NCBI GenBank assembly: GCA_025617745.1 | Contig: CM046864.1 | Coordinates: 2,186,624 to 2,250,623, forward strand | Length of the DNA: 64,000 bases | From: Heliocidaris erythrogramma | Taxonomy: Eukaryota; Echinodermata; Echinoidea; Camarodonta; Echinometridae | Direction: 5' to 3' | Part shown: piece by piece, positions 1-14,738 of the stretch | How positions within the stretch are numbered: the stretch's first letter is position 1 | Layout: every line of letters starts with the position of its first letter | Position numbers and translations under genes: made by a program | Notes under the pieces: generated by a model | The model's input: only the letters and a program-made list of their open reading frames with translations | Database searches by the model: none | Told to the model about the DNA's origin: nothing

Positions 1-249
1 ATTATACATTTTGTCCAAAAAGATTATATCATTGAAGGATTTTGATTTTGAAAGAGATGATGTTATCCTTATTAGGGCTTACAAAATATTGTTTAATGAT
101 TCCCAAAAAAGTGCGTTAAGAGACTTCAGTTGCGGACTATTAAAGCTGTTGACATGCTTAACGAGGCCCTGATAATTATATCAGAATATAATATGCACAT
201 AACCTGCACATTCTTAGATTTATTTTTCAATGTATTTGTTTTTATCTAG

Positions 250-3200
250 ATGTTAATGAGTGCACTGATGATTCAAGTCTCTGCGCTAATGGAAATTGCG
301 TGAATAACGATGGATCTTTCACCTGTACCTGTGACGCCGGATTTGAAGCCAACACAGATAACACTGCTTGTGATGGTAAAACTACCATTGCTGACATTAC
401 ATTGTCTTCATATTTCCTAGTTGTTGTTGTTTAGAACTCATCCAAATTAAAATCCTCCTATTTTATGACAGTATCAGGTATTATACATTTTGTCCAAAAG
501 ATTATATCATTGAAGGATTTTGATTTTGAAAGAGATGATGTTATCCTTATTAGGGCTTACAAAATATTGTTTAATGATTCCCAAAAAAGTGCGTTAAGAG
601 ACTTCAGTTGCGGACTATTAAAGCTGTTGATATGCTTAACGAGGCCCTGATAATTATATCAGAATATAATATGCACATAACCTGCACATTCTTAGATTTA
701 TTTTTCAATGTATTTGTTTTTATCTAGATGTTAATGAGTGCACTGATGATTCAAGTCTCTGCGCTAATGGAAATTGCGTGAATAACGATGGATCTTTCAC
801 CTGTACCTGTGACGCCGGATTTGAAGCCAACACAGATAACACTGCTTGTGATGGTAAAACTACCGTTGCTGACATTACATTGTCTTCATATTTCCTAGTT
901 GTTGTTGTTTAAAACTCATCCAAATTAAAATCCTCCTATTTTATGACAGTATCAGGTATTATACATTTTGTCCAAAAAGATTATATCATTGAAGGATTTT
1001 GATTTTGAAAGAGATGATGTTATCCTTATTAGGGCTTACAAAATATTGTTTAATGATTCCAAAAAAGTGCGTTAAGAGACTTCAGTTGCGGACTATTAAA
1101 GCTGTTGATATGCTTAACGAGGCCCTGATAATTATATCAGAATATAATATGCACATAACCTGCACATTCTTAGATTTATTTTTCAATGTATTTGTTTTTA
1201 TCTAGATGTTAATGAGTGCACTGATGATTCAAGTCTCTGCGCTAATGGAAATTGCGTGAATAACGATGGATCTTTCACCTGTACCTGTGACGCCGGATTT
1301 GAAGCCAACACAGATAACACTGCTTGTGATGGTAAAACTACCATTGCTGACATTACATTGTCTTCATATTTCCTAGTTGTTGTTGTTTAGAACTCATCCA
1401 AATTAAAATCCTCCTATTTTATGACAGTATCAGGTATTATACATTTTGTCCAAAAAGATTATATCGTTGAAGGATTTTGATTTTGAAAGAGATGATGTTA
1501 TCCTTATTAGGGCTTACAAAATATTGTTTAATGATTCCCAAAAAAGTGCGTTAAGAGACTTCAGTTGCGGACTATTAAAGCTGTTGACATGCTTAACGAG
1601 GCCCTGATAATTATATCAGAATATAATATGCACATAACCTGCACATTCTTAGATTTATTTTTCAATGTATTTGTTTTTATCTAGATGTTAATGAGTGCAC
1701 TGATGATTCAAGTCTCTGCGCTAATGGAAATTGCGTGAATAACGATGGATCTTTCACCTGTACCTGTGACGCCGGATTTGAAGCCAACACAGATAACACT
1801 GCTTGTGATGGTAAAACTACCATTGCTGACATTACATTGTCTTCATATTTCCTAGTTGTTGTTGTTTAGAACTCATCCAAATTAAAATCCTCCTATTTTA
1901 TGACAGTATCAGGTATTATACATTTTGTCCAAAAAGATTATATCATTGAAGGATTTTGATTTTGAAAGAGATGATGTTATCCTTATTAGGGCTTACAAAA
2001 TATTGTTTAATGATTCCCAAAAAAGTGCGTTAAGAGACTTCAGTTGCGGACTATTAAAGCTGTTGATATGCTTAACGAGGCCCTGATAATTATATCAGAA
2101 TATAATATGCACATAACCTGCACATTCTTAGATTTATTTTTCAATGTATTTGTTTTTATCTAGATGTTAATGAGTGCACTGATGATTCAAGTCTCTGCGC
2201 TAATGGAAATTGCGTGAATAACGATGGATCTTTCACCTGTACCTGTGACGCCGGATTTGAAGCCAACACAGATAACACTGCTTGTGATGGTAAAACTACC
2301 ATTGCTGACATTACATTGTCTTCATATTTCCTAGTTGTTGTTGTTTAGAACTCATCCAAATTAAAATCCTCCTATTTTATGACAGTATCAGGTATTATAC
2401 ATTTTGTCCAAAAAGATTATATCATTGAAGGATTTTGATTTTGAAAGAGATGATGTTATCCTTATTAGGGCTTACAAAATATTGTTTAATGATTCCCAAA
2501 AAAGTGCGTTAAGAGACTTCAGTTGCGGACTATTAAAGCTGTTGATATGCTTAACGAGGCCCTGATAATTATATCAGAATATAATATGCACATAACCTGC
2601 ACATTCTTAGATTTATTTTTCAATGTATTTGTTTTTATCTAGATGTTAATGAGTGCACTGATGATTCAAGTCTCTGCGCTAATGGAAATTGCGTGAATAA
2701 CGATGGATCTTTCACCTGTACCTGTGACGCCGGATTTGAAGCCAACACAGATAACACTGCTTGTGATGGTAAAACTACCATTGCTGACATTACATTGTCT
2801 TCATATTTCCTAGTTGTTGTTGTTTAAAACTCATCCAAATTAAAATCCTCCTATTTTATGACAGTATCAGGTATTATACATTTTGTCCAAAAAGATTATA
2901 TCATTGAAGGATTTTGATTTTGAAAGAGATGATGTTATCCTTATTAGGGCTTACAAAATATTGTTTAATGATTCCAAAAAAGTGCGTTAAGAGACTTCAG
3001 TTGCGGACTATTAAAGCTGTTGACATGCTTAACGAGGCCCTGATAATTATATCAGAATATAATATGCACATAACCTGCACATTCTTAGATTTATTTTTCA
3101 ATGTATTTGTTTTTATCTAGATGTTAATGAGTGCACTGATGATTCAAGTCTCTGCGCTAATGGAAATTGCGTGAATAACGATGGATCTTTCACCTGTACC

Positions 3201-6200
3201 TGTGACGCCGGATTTGAAGCCAACACAGATAACACTGCTTGTGATGGTAAAACTACCATTGCTGACATTACATTGTCTTCATATTTCCTAGTTGTTGTTG
3301 TTTAGAACTCATCCAAATTAAAATCCTCCTATTTTATGACAGTATCAGGTATTATACATTTTGTCCAAAAAGATGATATCGTTGAAGGATTTTGATTTTG
3401 AAAGAGATGATGTTATCCTTATTAGGGCTTACAAAATATTGTTTAATGATTCCCAAAAAAGTGCGTTAAGAGACTTCAGTTGCGGACTATTAAAGCTGTT
3501 GACATGCTTAACGAGGCCCTGATAATTATATCAGAATATAATATGCACATAACCTGCACATTCTTAGATTTATTTTTCAATGTATTTGTTTTTATCTAGA
3601 TGTTAATGAGTGCACTGATGATTCAAGTCTCTGCGCTAATGGAAATTGCGTGAATAACGATGGATCTTTCACCTGTACCTGTGACGCCGGATTTGAAGCC
3701 AACACAGATAACACTGCTTGTGATGGTAAAACTACCATTGCTGACATTACATTGTCTTCATATTTCCTAGTTGTTGTTGTTTAGAACTCATCCAAATTAA
3801 AATCCTCCTATTTTATGACAGTATCAGGTATTATACATTTTGTCCAAAAAGATTATATCATTGAAGGATTTTGATTTTGAAAGAGATGATGTTATCCTTA
3901 TTAGGGCTTACAAAATATTGTTTAATGATTCCAAAAAAGTGCGTTAAGAGACTTCAGTTGCGGACTATTAAAGCTGTTGATATGCTTAACGAGGCCCTGA
4001 TAATTATATCAGAATATAATATGCACATAACCTGCACATTCTTAGATTTATTTTTCAATGTATTTGTTTTTATCTAGATGTTAATGAGTGCACTGATGAT
4101 TCAAGTCTCTGCGCTAATGGAAATTGCGTGAATAACGATGGATCTTTCACCTGTACCTGTGACGCCGGATTTGAAGCCAACACAGATAACACTGCTTGTG
4201 ATGGTAAAACTACCGTTGCTGACATTACATTGTCTTCATATTTCCTAGTTGTTGTTGTTTAGAACTCATCCAAATTAAAATCCTCCTATTTTATGACAGT
4301 ATCAGGTATTATACATTTTGTCCAAAAAGATTATATCATTGAAGGATTTTGATTTTGAAAGAGATGATGTTATCCTTATTAGGGCTTACAAAATATTGTT
4401 TAATGATTCCAAAAAAGTGCGTTAAGAGACTTCAGTTGCGGACTATTAAAGCTGTTGACATGCTTAACGAGGCCCTGATAATTATATCAGAATATAATAT
4501 GCACATAACCTGCACATTCTTAGATTTATTTTTCAATGTATTTGTTTTTATCTAGATGTTAATGAGTGCACTGATGATTCAAGTCTCTGCGCTAATGGAA
4601 ATTGCGTGAATAACGATGGATCTTTCACCTGTACCTGTGACGCCGGATTTGAAGCCAACACAGATAACACTGCTTGTGATGGTAAAACTACCGTTGCTGA
4701 CATTACATTGTCTTCATATTTCCTAGTTGTTGTTGTTTAAAACTCATCCAAATTAAAATCCTCCTATTTTATGACAGTATCAGGTATTATACATTTTGTC
4801 CAAAAAGATTATATCATTGAAGGATTTTGATTTTGAAAGAGATGATGTTATCCTTATTAGGGCTTACAAAATATTGTTTAATGATTCCAAAAAAGTGCGT
4901 TAAGAGACTTCAGTTGCGGACTATTAAAGCTGTTGATATGCTTAACGAGGCCCTGATAATTATATCAGAATATAATATGCACATAACCTGCACATTCTTA
5001 GATTTATTTTTCAATGTATTTGTTTTTATCTAGATGTTAATGAGTGCACTGATGATTCAAGTCTCTGCGCTAATGGAAATTGCGTGAATAACGATGGATC
5101 TTTCACCTGTACCTGTGACGCCGGATTTGAAGCCAACACAGATAACACTGCTTGTGATGGTAAAACTACCATTGCTGACATTACATTGTCTTCATATTTC
5201 CTAGTTGTTGTTGTTTAGAACTCATCCAAATTAAAATCCTCCTATTTTATGACAGTATCAGGTATTATACATTTTGTCCAAAAAGATTATATCGTTGAAG
5301 GATTTTGATTTTGAAAGAGATGATGTTATCCTTATTAGGGCTTACAAAATATTGTTTAATGATTCCCAAAAAAGTGCGTTAAGAGACTTCAGTTGCGGAC
5401 TATTAAAGCTGTTGATATGCTTAACGAGGCCCTGATAATTATATCAGAATATAATATGCACATAACCTGCACATTCTTAGATTTATTTTTCAATGTATTT
5501 GTTTTTATCTAGATGTTAATGAGTGCACTGATGATTCAAGTCTCTGCGCTAATGGAAATTGCGTGAATAACGATGGATCTTTCACCTGTACCTGTGACGC
5601 CGGATTTGAAGCCAACACAGATAACACTGCTTGTGATGGTAAAACTACCGTTGCTGACATTACATTGTCTTCATATTTCCTAGTTGTTGTTGTTTAAAAC
5701 TCATCCAAATTAAAATCCTCCTATTTTATGACAGTATCAGGTATTATACATTTTGTCCAAAAAGATTATATCATTGAAGGATTTTGATTTTGAAAGAGAT
5801 GATGTTATCCTTATTAGGGCTTACAAAATATTGTTTAATGATTCCAAAAAAGTGCGTTAAGAGACTTCAGTTGCGGACTATTAAAGCTGTTGATATGCTT
5901 AAGGAGGCCCTGATAATTATATCAGAATATAATATGCACATAACCTGCACATTCTTAGATTTATTTTTCAATGTATTTGTTTTTATCTAGATGTTAATGA
6001 GTGCACTGATGATTCAAGTCTCTGCGCTAATGGAAATTGCGTGAATAACGATGGATCTTTCACCTGTACCTGTGACGCCGGATTTGAAGCCAACACAGAT
6101 AACACTGCTTGTGATGGTAAAACTACCATTGCTGACATTACATTGTCTTCATATTTCCTAGTTGTTGTTGTTTAGAACTCATCCAAATTAAAATCCTCCT

Positions 6201-9200
6201 ATTTTATGACAGTATCAGGTATTATACATTTTGTCCAAAAAGATTATATCATTGAAGGATTTTGATTTTGAAAGAGATGATGTTATCCTTATTAGGGCTT
6301 ACAAAATATTGTTTAATGATTCCAAAAAAAGTGCGTTAAGAGACTTCAGTTGCGGACTATTAAAGCTGTTGACATGCTTAACGAGGCCCTGATAATTATA
6401 TCAGAATATAATATGCACATAACCTGCACATTCTTAGATTTATTTTTCAATGTATTTGTTTTTATCTAGATGTTAATGAGTGCACTGATGATTCAAGTCT
6501 CTGCGCTAATGGAAATTGCGTGAATAACGATGGATCTTTCACCTGTACCTGTGACGCCGGATTTGAAGCCAACACAGATAACACTGCTTGTGATGGTAAA
6601 ACTACCATTGCTGACATTACATTGTCTTCATATTTCCTAGTTGTTGTTGTTTAGAACTCATCCAAATTAAAATCCTCCTATTTTATGACAGTATCAGGTA
6701 TTATACATTTTGTCCAAAAAGATTATATCGTTGAAGGATTTTGATTTTGAAAGAGATGATGTTATCCTTATTAGGGCTTACAAAATATTGTTTAATGATT
6801 CCCAAAAAAGTGCGTTAAGAGACTTCAGTTGCGGACTATTAAAGCTGTTGACATGCTTAACGAGGCCCTGATAATTATATCAGAATATAATATGCACATA
6901 ACCTGCACATTCTTAGATTTATTTTTCAATGTATTTGTTTTTATCTAGATGTTAATGAGTGCACTGATGATTCAAGTCTCTGCGCTAATGGAAATTGCGT
7001 GAATAACGATGGATCTTTCACCTGTACCTGTGACGCCGGATTTGAAGCCAACACAGATAACACTGCTTGTGATGGTAAAACTACCGTTGCTGACATTACA
7101 TTGTCTTCATATTTCCTAGTTGTTGTTGTTTAGAACTCATCCAAATTAAAATCCTCCTATTTTATGACAGTATCAGGTATTATACATTTTGTCCAAAAAG
7201 ATTATATCATTGAAGGATTTTGATTTTGAAAGAGATGATGTTATCCTTATTAGGGCTTACAAAATATTGTTTAATGATTCCAAAAAAGTGCGTTAAGAGA
7301 CTTCAGTTGCGGACTATTAAAGCTGTTGACATGCTTAACGAGGCCCTGATAATTATATCAGAATATAATATGTACATAACCTGCACATTCTTAGATTTAT
7401 TTTTCAATGTATTTGTTTTTATCTAGATGTTAATGAGTGCACTGATGATTCAAGTCTCTGCGCTAATGGAAATTGCGTGAATAACGATGGATCTTTCACC
7501 TGTACCTGTGACGCCGGATTTGAAGCCAACACAGATAACACTGCTTGTGATGGTAAAACTACCATTGCTGACATTACATTGTCTTCATATTTCCTAGTTG
7601 TTGTTGTTTAGAACTCATCCAAATTAAAATCCTCCTATTTTATGACAGTATCAGGTATTATACATTTTGTCCAAAAAGATTATATCATTGAAGGATTTTG
7701 ATTTTGAAAGAGATGATGTTATCCTTATTAGGGCTTACAAAATATTGTTTAATGATTCCCAAAAAAGTGCGTTAAGAGACTTCAGTTGCGGACTATTAAA
7801 GCTGTTGATATGCTTAACGAGGCCCTGATAATTATATCAGAATATAATATGCACATAACCTGCACATTCTTAGATTTATTTTTCAATGTATTTCTTTTTA
7901 TCTAGATGTTAATGAGTGCACTGATGATTCAAGTCTCTGCGCTAATGGAAATTGCGTGAATAACGATGGATCTTTCACCTGTACCTGTGACGCCGGATTT
8001 GAAGCCAACACAGATAACACTGCTTGTGATGGTAAAACTACCGTTGCTGACATTACATTGTCTTCATATTTCCTAGTTGTTGTTGTTTAGAACTCATCCA
8101 AATTAAAATCCTCCTATTTTATGACAGTATCAGGTATTATACATTTTGTCCAAAAAGATTATATCATTGAAGGATTTTGATTTTGAAAGAGATGATGTTA
8201 TCCTTATTAGGGCTTACAAAATATTGCTTAATGATTCCAAAAAAGTGCGTTAAGAGACTTCAGTTGCGGACTATTAAAGCTGTTGACATGCTTAACGAGG
8301 CCCTGATAATTATATCAGAATATAATATGTACATAACCTGCACATTCTTAGATTTATTTTTCAATGTATTTGTTTTTATCTAGATGTTAATGAGTGCACT
8401 GATGATTCAAGTCTCTGCGCTAATGGAAATTGCGTGAATAACGATGGATCTTTCACCTGTACCTGTGACGCCGGATTTGAAGCCAACACAGATAACACTG
8501 CTTGTGATGGTAAAACTACCATTGCTGACATTACATTGTCTTCATATTTCCTAGTTGTTGTTGTTTAGAACTCATCCAAATTAAAATCCTCCTATTTTAT
8601 GACAGTATCAGGTATTATACATTTTGTCCAAAAAGATTATATCATTGAAGGATTTTGATTTTGAAAGAGATGATGTTATCCTTATTAGGGCTTACAAAAT
8701 ATTGTTTAATGATTCCCAAAAAAGTGCGTTAAGAGACTTCAGTTGCGGACTATTAAAGCTGTTGATATGCTTAACGAGGCCCTGATAATTATATCAGAAT
8801 ATAATATGCACATAACCTGCACATTCTTAGATTTATTTTTCAATGTATTTCTTTTTATCTAGATGTTAATGAGTGCACTGATGATTCAAGTTTCTGCGCT
8901 AATGGAAATTGCGTGAATAACGATGGATCTTTCACCTGTACCTGTGACGCCGGATTTGAAGCCAACACAGATAACACTGCTTGTGATGGTAAAACTACCG
9001 TTGCTGACATTACATTGTCTTCATATTTCCTAGTTGTTGTTGTTTAAAACTCATCCAAATTAAAATCCTCCTATTTTATGAGTGTATCAGGTATTATACA
9101 TTTTGTCCAAAAAGATGATATCGTTGAAGGATTTTGATTTTGAAAGAGATGATGATATCCTTATTAGGGCTTACAAAATATTGTTTAATGATTCCCAAAA

Positions 9201-12200
9201 AAGTGCGTTAAGAGACTTCAGTTGCGGACTATTAAAGCTGTTGATATGCTTAACGAGGCCCTGATAATTATATCAGAATATAATATGCACATAACCTGCA
9301 CATTCTTAGATTTATTTTTCAATGTATTTGTTTTTATCTAGATGTTAATGAGTGCACTGATGATTCAAGTCTCTGCGCTAATGGAAATTGCGTGAATAAC
9401 GATGGATCTTTCACCTGTACCTGTGACGCCGGATTTGAAGCCAACACAGATAACACTGCTTGTGATGGTAAAACTACCGTTGCTGACATTACATTGTCTT
9501 CATATTTCCTAGTTGTTGTTGTTTAGAACTCATCCAAATTAAAATCCTCCTATTTTATGACAGTATCAGGTATTATACATTTTTGTCCAAAAAGATGATA
9601 TCGTTGAAGGATTTTGATTTTGAAAGAGATGATGTTATCCTTATTAGGGCTTACAAAATATTGTTTAATGATTCCCAAAAAAGTGCGCTAAGAGACTTCA
9701 GTTGCGGACTATTAAAGCTGTTGACATGCTTAAGGAGGCCCTGATAATTATATCAGAATATAATATGCACATAACCTGCACATTCTTAGATTTATTTATC
9801 AATGTATTTGTTTTTATCTAGATGTTAATGAGTGCACTGATGATTCAAGTCTCTGCGCTAATGGAAATTGCGTGAATAACGATGGATCTTTCACCTGTAC
9901 CTGTGACGCCGGATTTGAAGCCAACACAGATAACACTGCTTGTGATGGTAAAACTACCATTGCTGACATTACATTGTCTTCATATTTCCTAGTTGTTGTT
10001 GTTTAGAACTCATCCAAATTAAAATCCTCCTATTTTATGACAGTATCAGGTATTATACATTTTTGTCCAAAAAGATGATATCGTTGAAGGATTTTGATTT
10101 TGAAAGAGATGATGTTATCCTTATTAGGGCTTACAAAATATTGTTTAATGATTCCCAAAAAAGTGCGCTAAGAGACTTCAGTTGCGGACTATTAAAGCTG
10201 TTGACAGGCTTAACGAGGCCCTGATAATTATATCAGAATATAATATGCACATAACCTGCACATTCTTAGATTTATTTTTCAATGTACTTGTTTTTATCTA
10301 GATGTTAATGAGTGCACTGATGATTCAAGTCTCTGCGCTAATGGAAATTGCGTGAATAACGATGGATCTTTCACCTGTACCTGTGACGCCGGATTTGAAG
10401 CCAACACAGATAACACTGCTTGTGATGGTAAAACTACCGTTGCTGACATTACATTGTCTTCATATTTCCTAGTTGTTGTTGTTTAAAACTCATCCAAATT
10501 AAAATCCTCCTATTTTATGTCAGTATCAGGTATTATACATTTTGTCCAAAAAGATTATATCATTGAAGGATTTTGATTTTGAAAGAGATGATGTTATCCT
10601 TATTAGGGCTTACAAAATATTGTTTAATGATTCCCAAAAAAGTGCGTTAAGAGACTTCAGTTGCGGACTATTAAAGCTGTTGACATGCTTAACGAGGCCC
10701 TGATAATTATATCAGAATATAATATGCACATAACCTGCACATTCTTAGATTTATTTTTCAATGTATTTGTTTTTATCTAGATGTTAATGAGTGCACTGAT
10801 GATTCAAGTCTCTGCGCTAATGGAAATTGCGTGAATAACGATGGATCTTTCACCTGTACCTGTGACGCCGGATTTGAAGCCAACACAGATAACACTGCTT
10901 GTGATGGTAAAACTACCATTGCTGACATTACATTGTCTTCATATTTCCTAGTTGTTGTTGTTTAGAACTCATCCAAATTAAAATCCTCCTATTTTATGAC
11001 AGTATCAGGTATTGTACATTTTGTCCAAAAAGATTATATCATTGAAGGATTTTGATTTTGAAAGAGATGATGTTATCCTTATTAGGGCTTACAAAATATT
11101 GTTTAATGATTCCCAAAAAAGTGCGCTAAGAGACTTCAGTTGCGGACTATTAAAGCTGTTGACAGGCTTAACGAGGCCCTGATAATTATATCAGAATATA
11201 ATATGCACATAACCTGCACATTCTTAGATTTATTTTTCAATGTATTTGTTTTTATCTAGATGTTAATGAGTGCACTGATGATTCAAGTCTCTGCGCTAAT
11301 GGAAATTGCGTGAATAACGATGGATCTTTCACCTGTACCTGTGACGCCGGATTTGAAGCCAACACACATAACACTGCTTGTGATGGTAAAACTACCATTG
11401 CTGACATTACATTGTCTTCATATTTCCTAGTTGTTGTTGTTTAGAACTCATCCAAATTAAAATCCTCCTATTTTATGACAGTATCAGGTATTATACATTT
11501 TTGTCCAAAAAGATGATATCGTTGAAGGATTTTGATTTTGAAAGAGATGATGTTATCCTTATTAGGGCTTACAAAATATTGTTTAATGATTCCCAAAAAA
11601 GTGCGCTAAGAGACTTCAGTTGCGGACTATTAAAGCTGTTGACAGGCTTAACGAGGCCCTGATAATTATATCAGAATATAATATGCACATAACCTGCACA
11701 TTCTTAGATTTATTTTTCAATGTACTTGTTTTTATCTAGATGTTAATGAGTGCACTGATGATTCAAGTCTCTGCGCTAATGGAAATTGCGTGAATAACGA
11801 TGGATCTTTCACCTGTACCTGTGACGCCGGATTTGAAGCCAACACGGATAACACTGCTTGTGATGGTAAAACTACCATTGCTGACATTACATTGTCTTCA
11901 TATTTCCTAGTTGTTGTTGTTTAGAACTCATCCAAATTAAAATCCTCCTATTTTATGACAGTATCAGGTATTATACATTTTGTCCAAAAAGATTATATCA
12001 TTGAAGGATTTTGATTTTGAAAGAGATGATGTTATCCTTATTAGGGCTTACAAAATATTGTTTAATGATTCCCAAAAAAGTGCGTTAAGAGACTTCAGTT
12101 GCGGACTATTAAAGCTGTTGACATGCTTAACGAGGCCCTGATAATTATATCAGAATATAATATGCACATAACCTGCACATTCTTAGATTTATTTTTCAAT

Positions 12201-14738
12201 GTATTTGTTTTTATCTAGATGTTAATGAGTGCACTGATGATTCAAGTCTCTGCGCTAATGGAAATTGCGTGAATAACGATGGATCTTTCACCTGTACCTG
12301 TGACGCCGGATTTGAAGCCAACACAGATAACACTGCTTGTGATGGTAAAACTACCATTGCTGACATTACATTGTCTTCATATTTCCTAGTTGTTGTTGTT
12401 TAGAACTCATCCAAATTAAAATCCTCCTATTTTATGACAGTATCAGGTATTGTACATTTTGTCCAAAAAGATTATATCATTGAAGGATTTTGATTTTGAA
12501 AGAGATGATGTTATCCTTATTAGGGCTTACAAAATATTGTTTAATGATTCCCAAAAAAGTGCGCTAAGAGACTTCAGTTGCGGACTATTAAAGCTGTTGA
12601 CAGGCTTAACGAGGCCCTGATAATTATATCAGAATATAATATGCACATAACCTGCACATTCTTAGATTTATTTTTCAATGTATTTGTTTTTATCTAGATG
12701 TTAATGAGTGCACTGATGATTCAAGTCTCTGCGCTAATGGAAATTGCGTGAATAACGATGGATCTTTCACCTGTACCTGTGACGCCGGATTTGAAGCCAA
12801 CTCACATAACACTGCTTGTGATGGTAAAACTACCATTGCTGACATTACATTGTCTTCATATTTCCTAGTTGTTGTTGTTTAGAACTCATCCAAATTAAAA
12901 TCCTCCTATTTTATGACAGTATCAGGTATTATACATTTTGTCCAAAAAGATGATATCGTTGAAGGATTTTGATTTTGAAAGAGATGATGTTATCCTTATT
13001 AGGGCTTACAAAATATTGTTTAATGATTCCCAAAAAAGTGCGCTAAGAGACTTCAGTTGCGGACTATTAAAGCTGTTGACAGGCTTAACGAGGCCCTGAT
13101 AATTATATCAGAATATAATATGCACATAACCTGCACATTCTTAGATTTATTTTTCAATGTACTTGTTTTTATCTAGATGTTAATGAGTGCACTGATGATT
13201 CAAGTCTCTGCGCTAATGGAAATTGCGTGAATAACGATGGATCTTTCACCTGTACCTGTGACGCCGGATTTGAAGCCAACACGGATAACACTGCTTGTGA
13301 TGGTAAAACTACCATTGCTGACATTACATTGTCTTCATATTTCCTAGTTGTTGTTGTTTAGAACTCATCCAAATTAAAATCCTCCTATTTTATGACAGTA
13401 TCAGGTATTATACATTTTGTCCAAAAAGATTATATCGTTGAAGGATTTTGATTTTGAAAGAGGTGATGTTATCCTTATTAGGGCTTACAAAATATTGTTC
13501 AATGATTCCCAAAAAAGTGCGTTAAGAGACTTCAGTTGCGGACTATTAAAGCTGTTTACATGCTTAACGAGGCCCTGATAATTATATCAGAATATAATAT
13601 GCACATAACCTGCACATTCTTAGATTTATTTTTCAATGTATTTGTTTTTATCTAGATGTTAATGAGTGCACTGATGATTCAAGTCTCTGCGCTAATGGAA
13701 ATTGCGTGAATAACGATGGATCTTTCACCTGTACCTGTGACGCCGGATTTGAAGCCAACACAGATAACACTGCTTGTGATGGTAAAACTACCATTGCTGA
13801 CATTACATTGTCTTCATATTTCCTAGTTGTTGTTGTTTAGAACTCATCCAAATTAAAATCCTCCTATTTTATGACAGTATCAGGTATTACACATTTTGTC
13901 CAAAAAGATTATATCATTGAAGGATTTTGATTTTGAAAGAGATGATGTTATCCTTATTAGGGCTTACAAAATATTGTTTAATGATTCCAAAAAAGTGCGT
14001 TAAGAGACTTCAGTTGCGGACTATTAAAGCTGTTGATATGCTTAAGGAGGCCCTGATAATTATATCAGAATATAATATGCACATAACCTGCACATTCTTA
14101 GATTTATTTATCAATGTATTTGTTTTTATCTAGATGTTAATGAGTGCACTGATGATTCAAGTCTCTGCTCTAATGGAAATTGCGTGAATAACGATGGATC
14201 TTTCACCTGTACCTGTGACGCCGGATTTGAAGCCAACACAGATAACACTGCTTGTGATGGTAAAACTACCATTGCTGACATTACATTGTCTTCATATTTC
14301 CTAGTTGTTGTTGTTTAAAACTCATCCAAATTAAAATCCTCCTATTTTATGACAGTATCAGGTATTATACATTTTGTCCAAAAAGATTATATCATTGAAG
14401 GATTTTGATTTTGAAAGAGATGATGTTATCCTTATTAGGGCTTACAAAATATTGTTCAATGATTCCCCAAAAAATGCGTTAAGAGACTTCAGTTGCGGAC
14501 TATTAAAGCTGTTGACATGCTTAAGGAGGCCCTGATAATTATATCAGAATATAATATGCACATAACCTGCACATTCTTAGATTTATTTTTCAATGTATTT
14601 GTTTTTATCTAGATGTTAATGAGTGCACTGATGATTCAAGTCTCTGCGCTAATGGAAATTGCGTGAATAACGATGGATCTTTCACCTGTACCTGTGACGC
14701 CGGATTTGAAGCCAACACAGATAACACTGCTTGTGATG
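250..14738 (+). CDS. Array of 31 cbEGF-coding exons, each 126 nt, phase 1-1
   Basis: Exon starts (each 126 nt long): 250, 728, 1206, 1685, 2164, 2643, 3121, 3600, 4078, 4556, 5034, 5513, 5991, 6470, 6949, 7427, 7906, 8384, 8863, 9342, 9822, 10302, 10781, 11260, 11740, 12219, 12698, 13177, 13656, 14134, 14613. Each codes a 42-residue module beginning DVNEC with six cysteines at residues 5, 12, 17, 26, 28 and 41 (spacing 6-4-8-1-12). This is a classical calcium-binding EGF domain: the D-x-N-E-C start gives the Ca2+ ligands, and C-V-N-x4-F-x-C matches the Asx beta-hydroxylation site. The acceptor is tttttatctag, the donor is gatg|gtaaaa, and both boundaries split a codon after base 1, so any number of modules keeps frame. 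Substitutions seen are L to F in copy 19, D to H in 24, T-D to S-H in 27, A to S in 30, and a silent aca to acg in 25 and 28. Tandem cbEGFs normally form a rigid Ca2+-dependent rod. The array runs off the left edge. Confidence 0.93.

Noticed and set aside
999..14133. Recurring frames of about 60-68 codons, one per EGF repeat unit
   Set aside because: They span the intron and end at the splice acceptor tag. They change with the A-run length and show no domain, while the real exon uses a different register.
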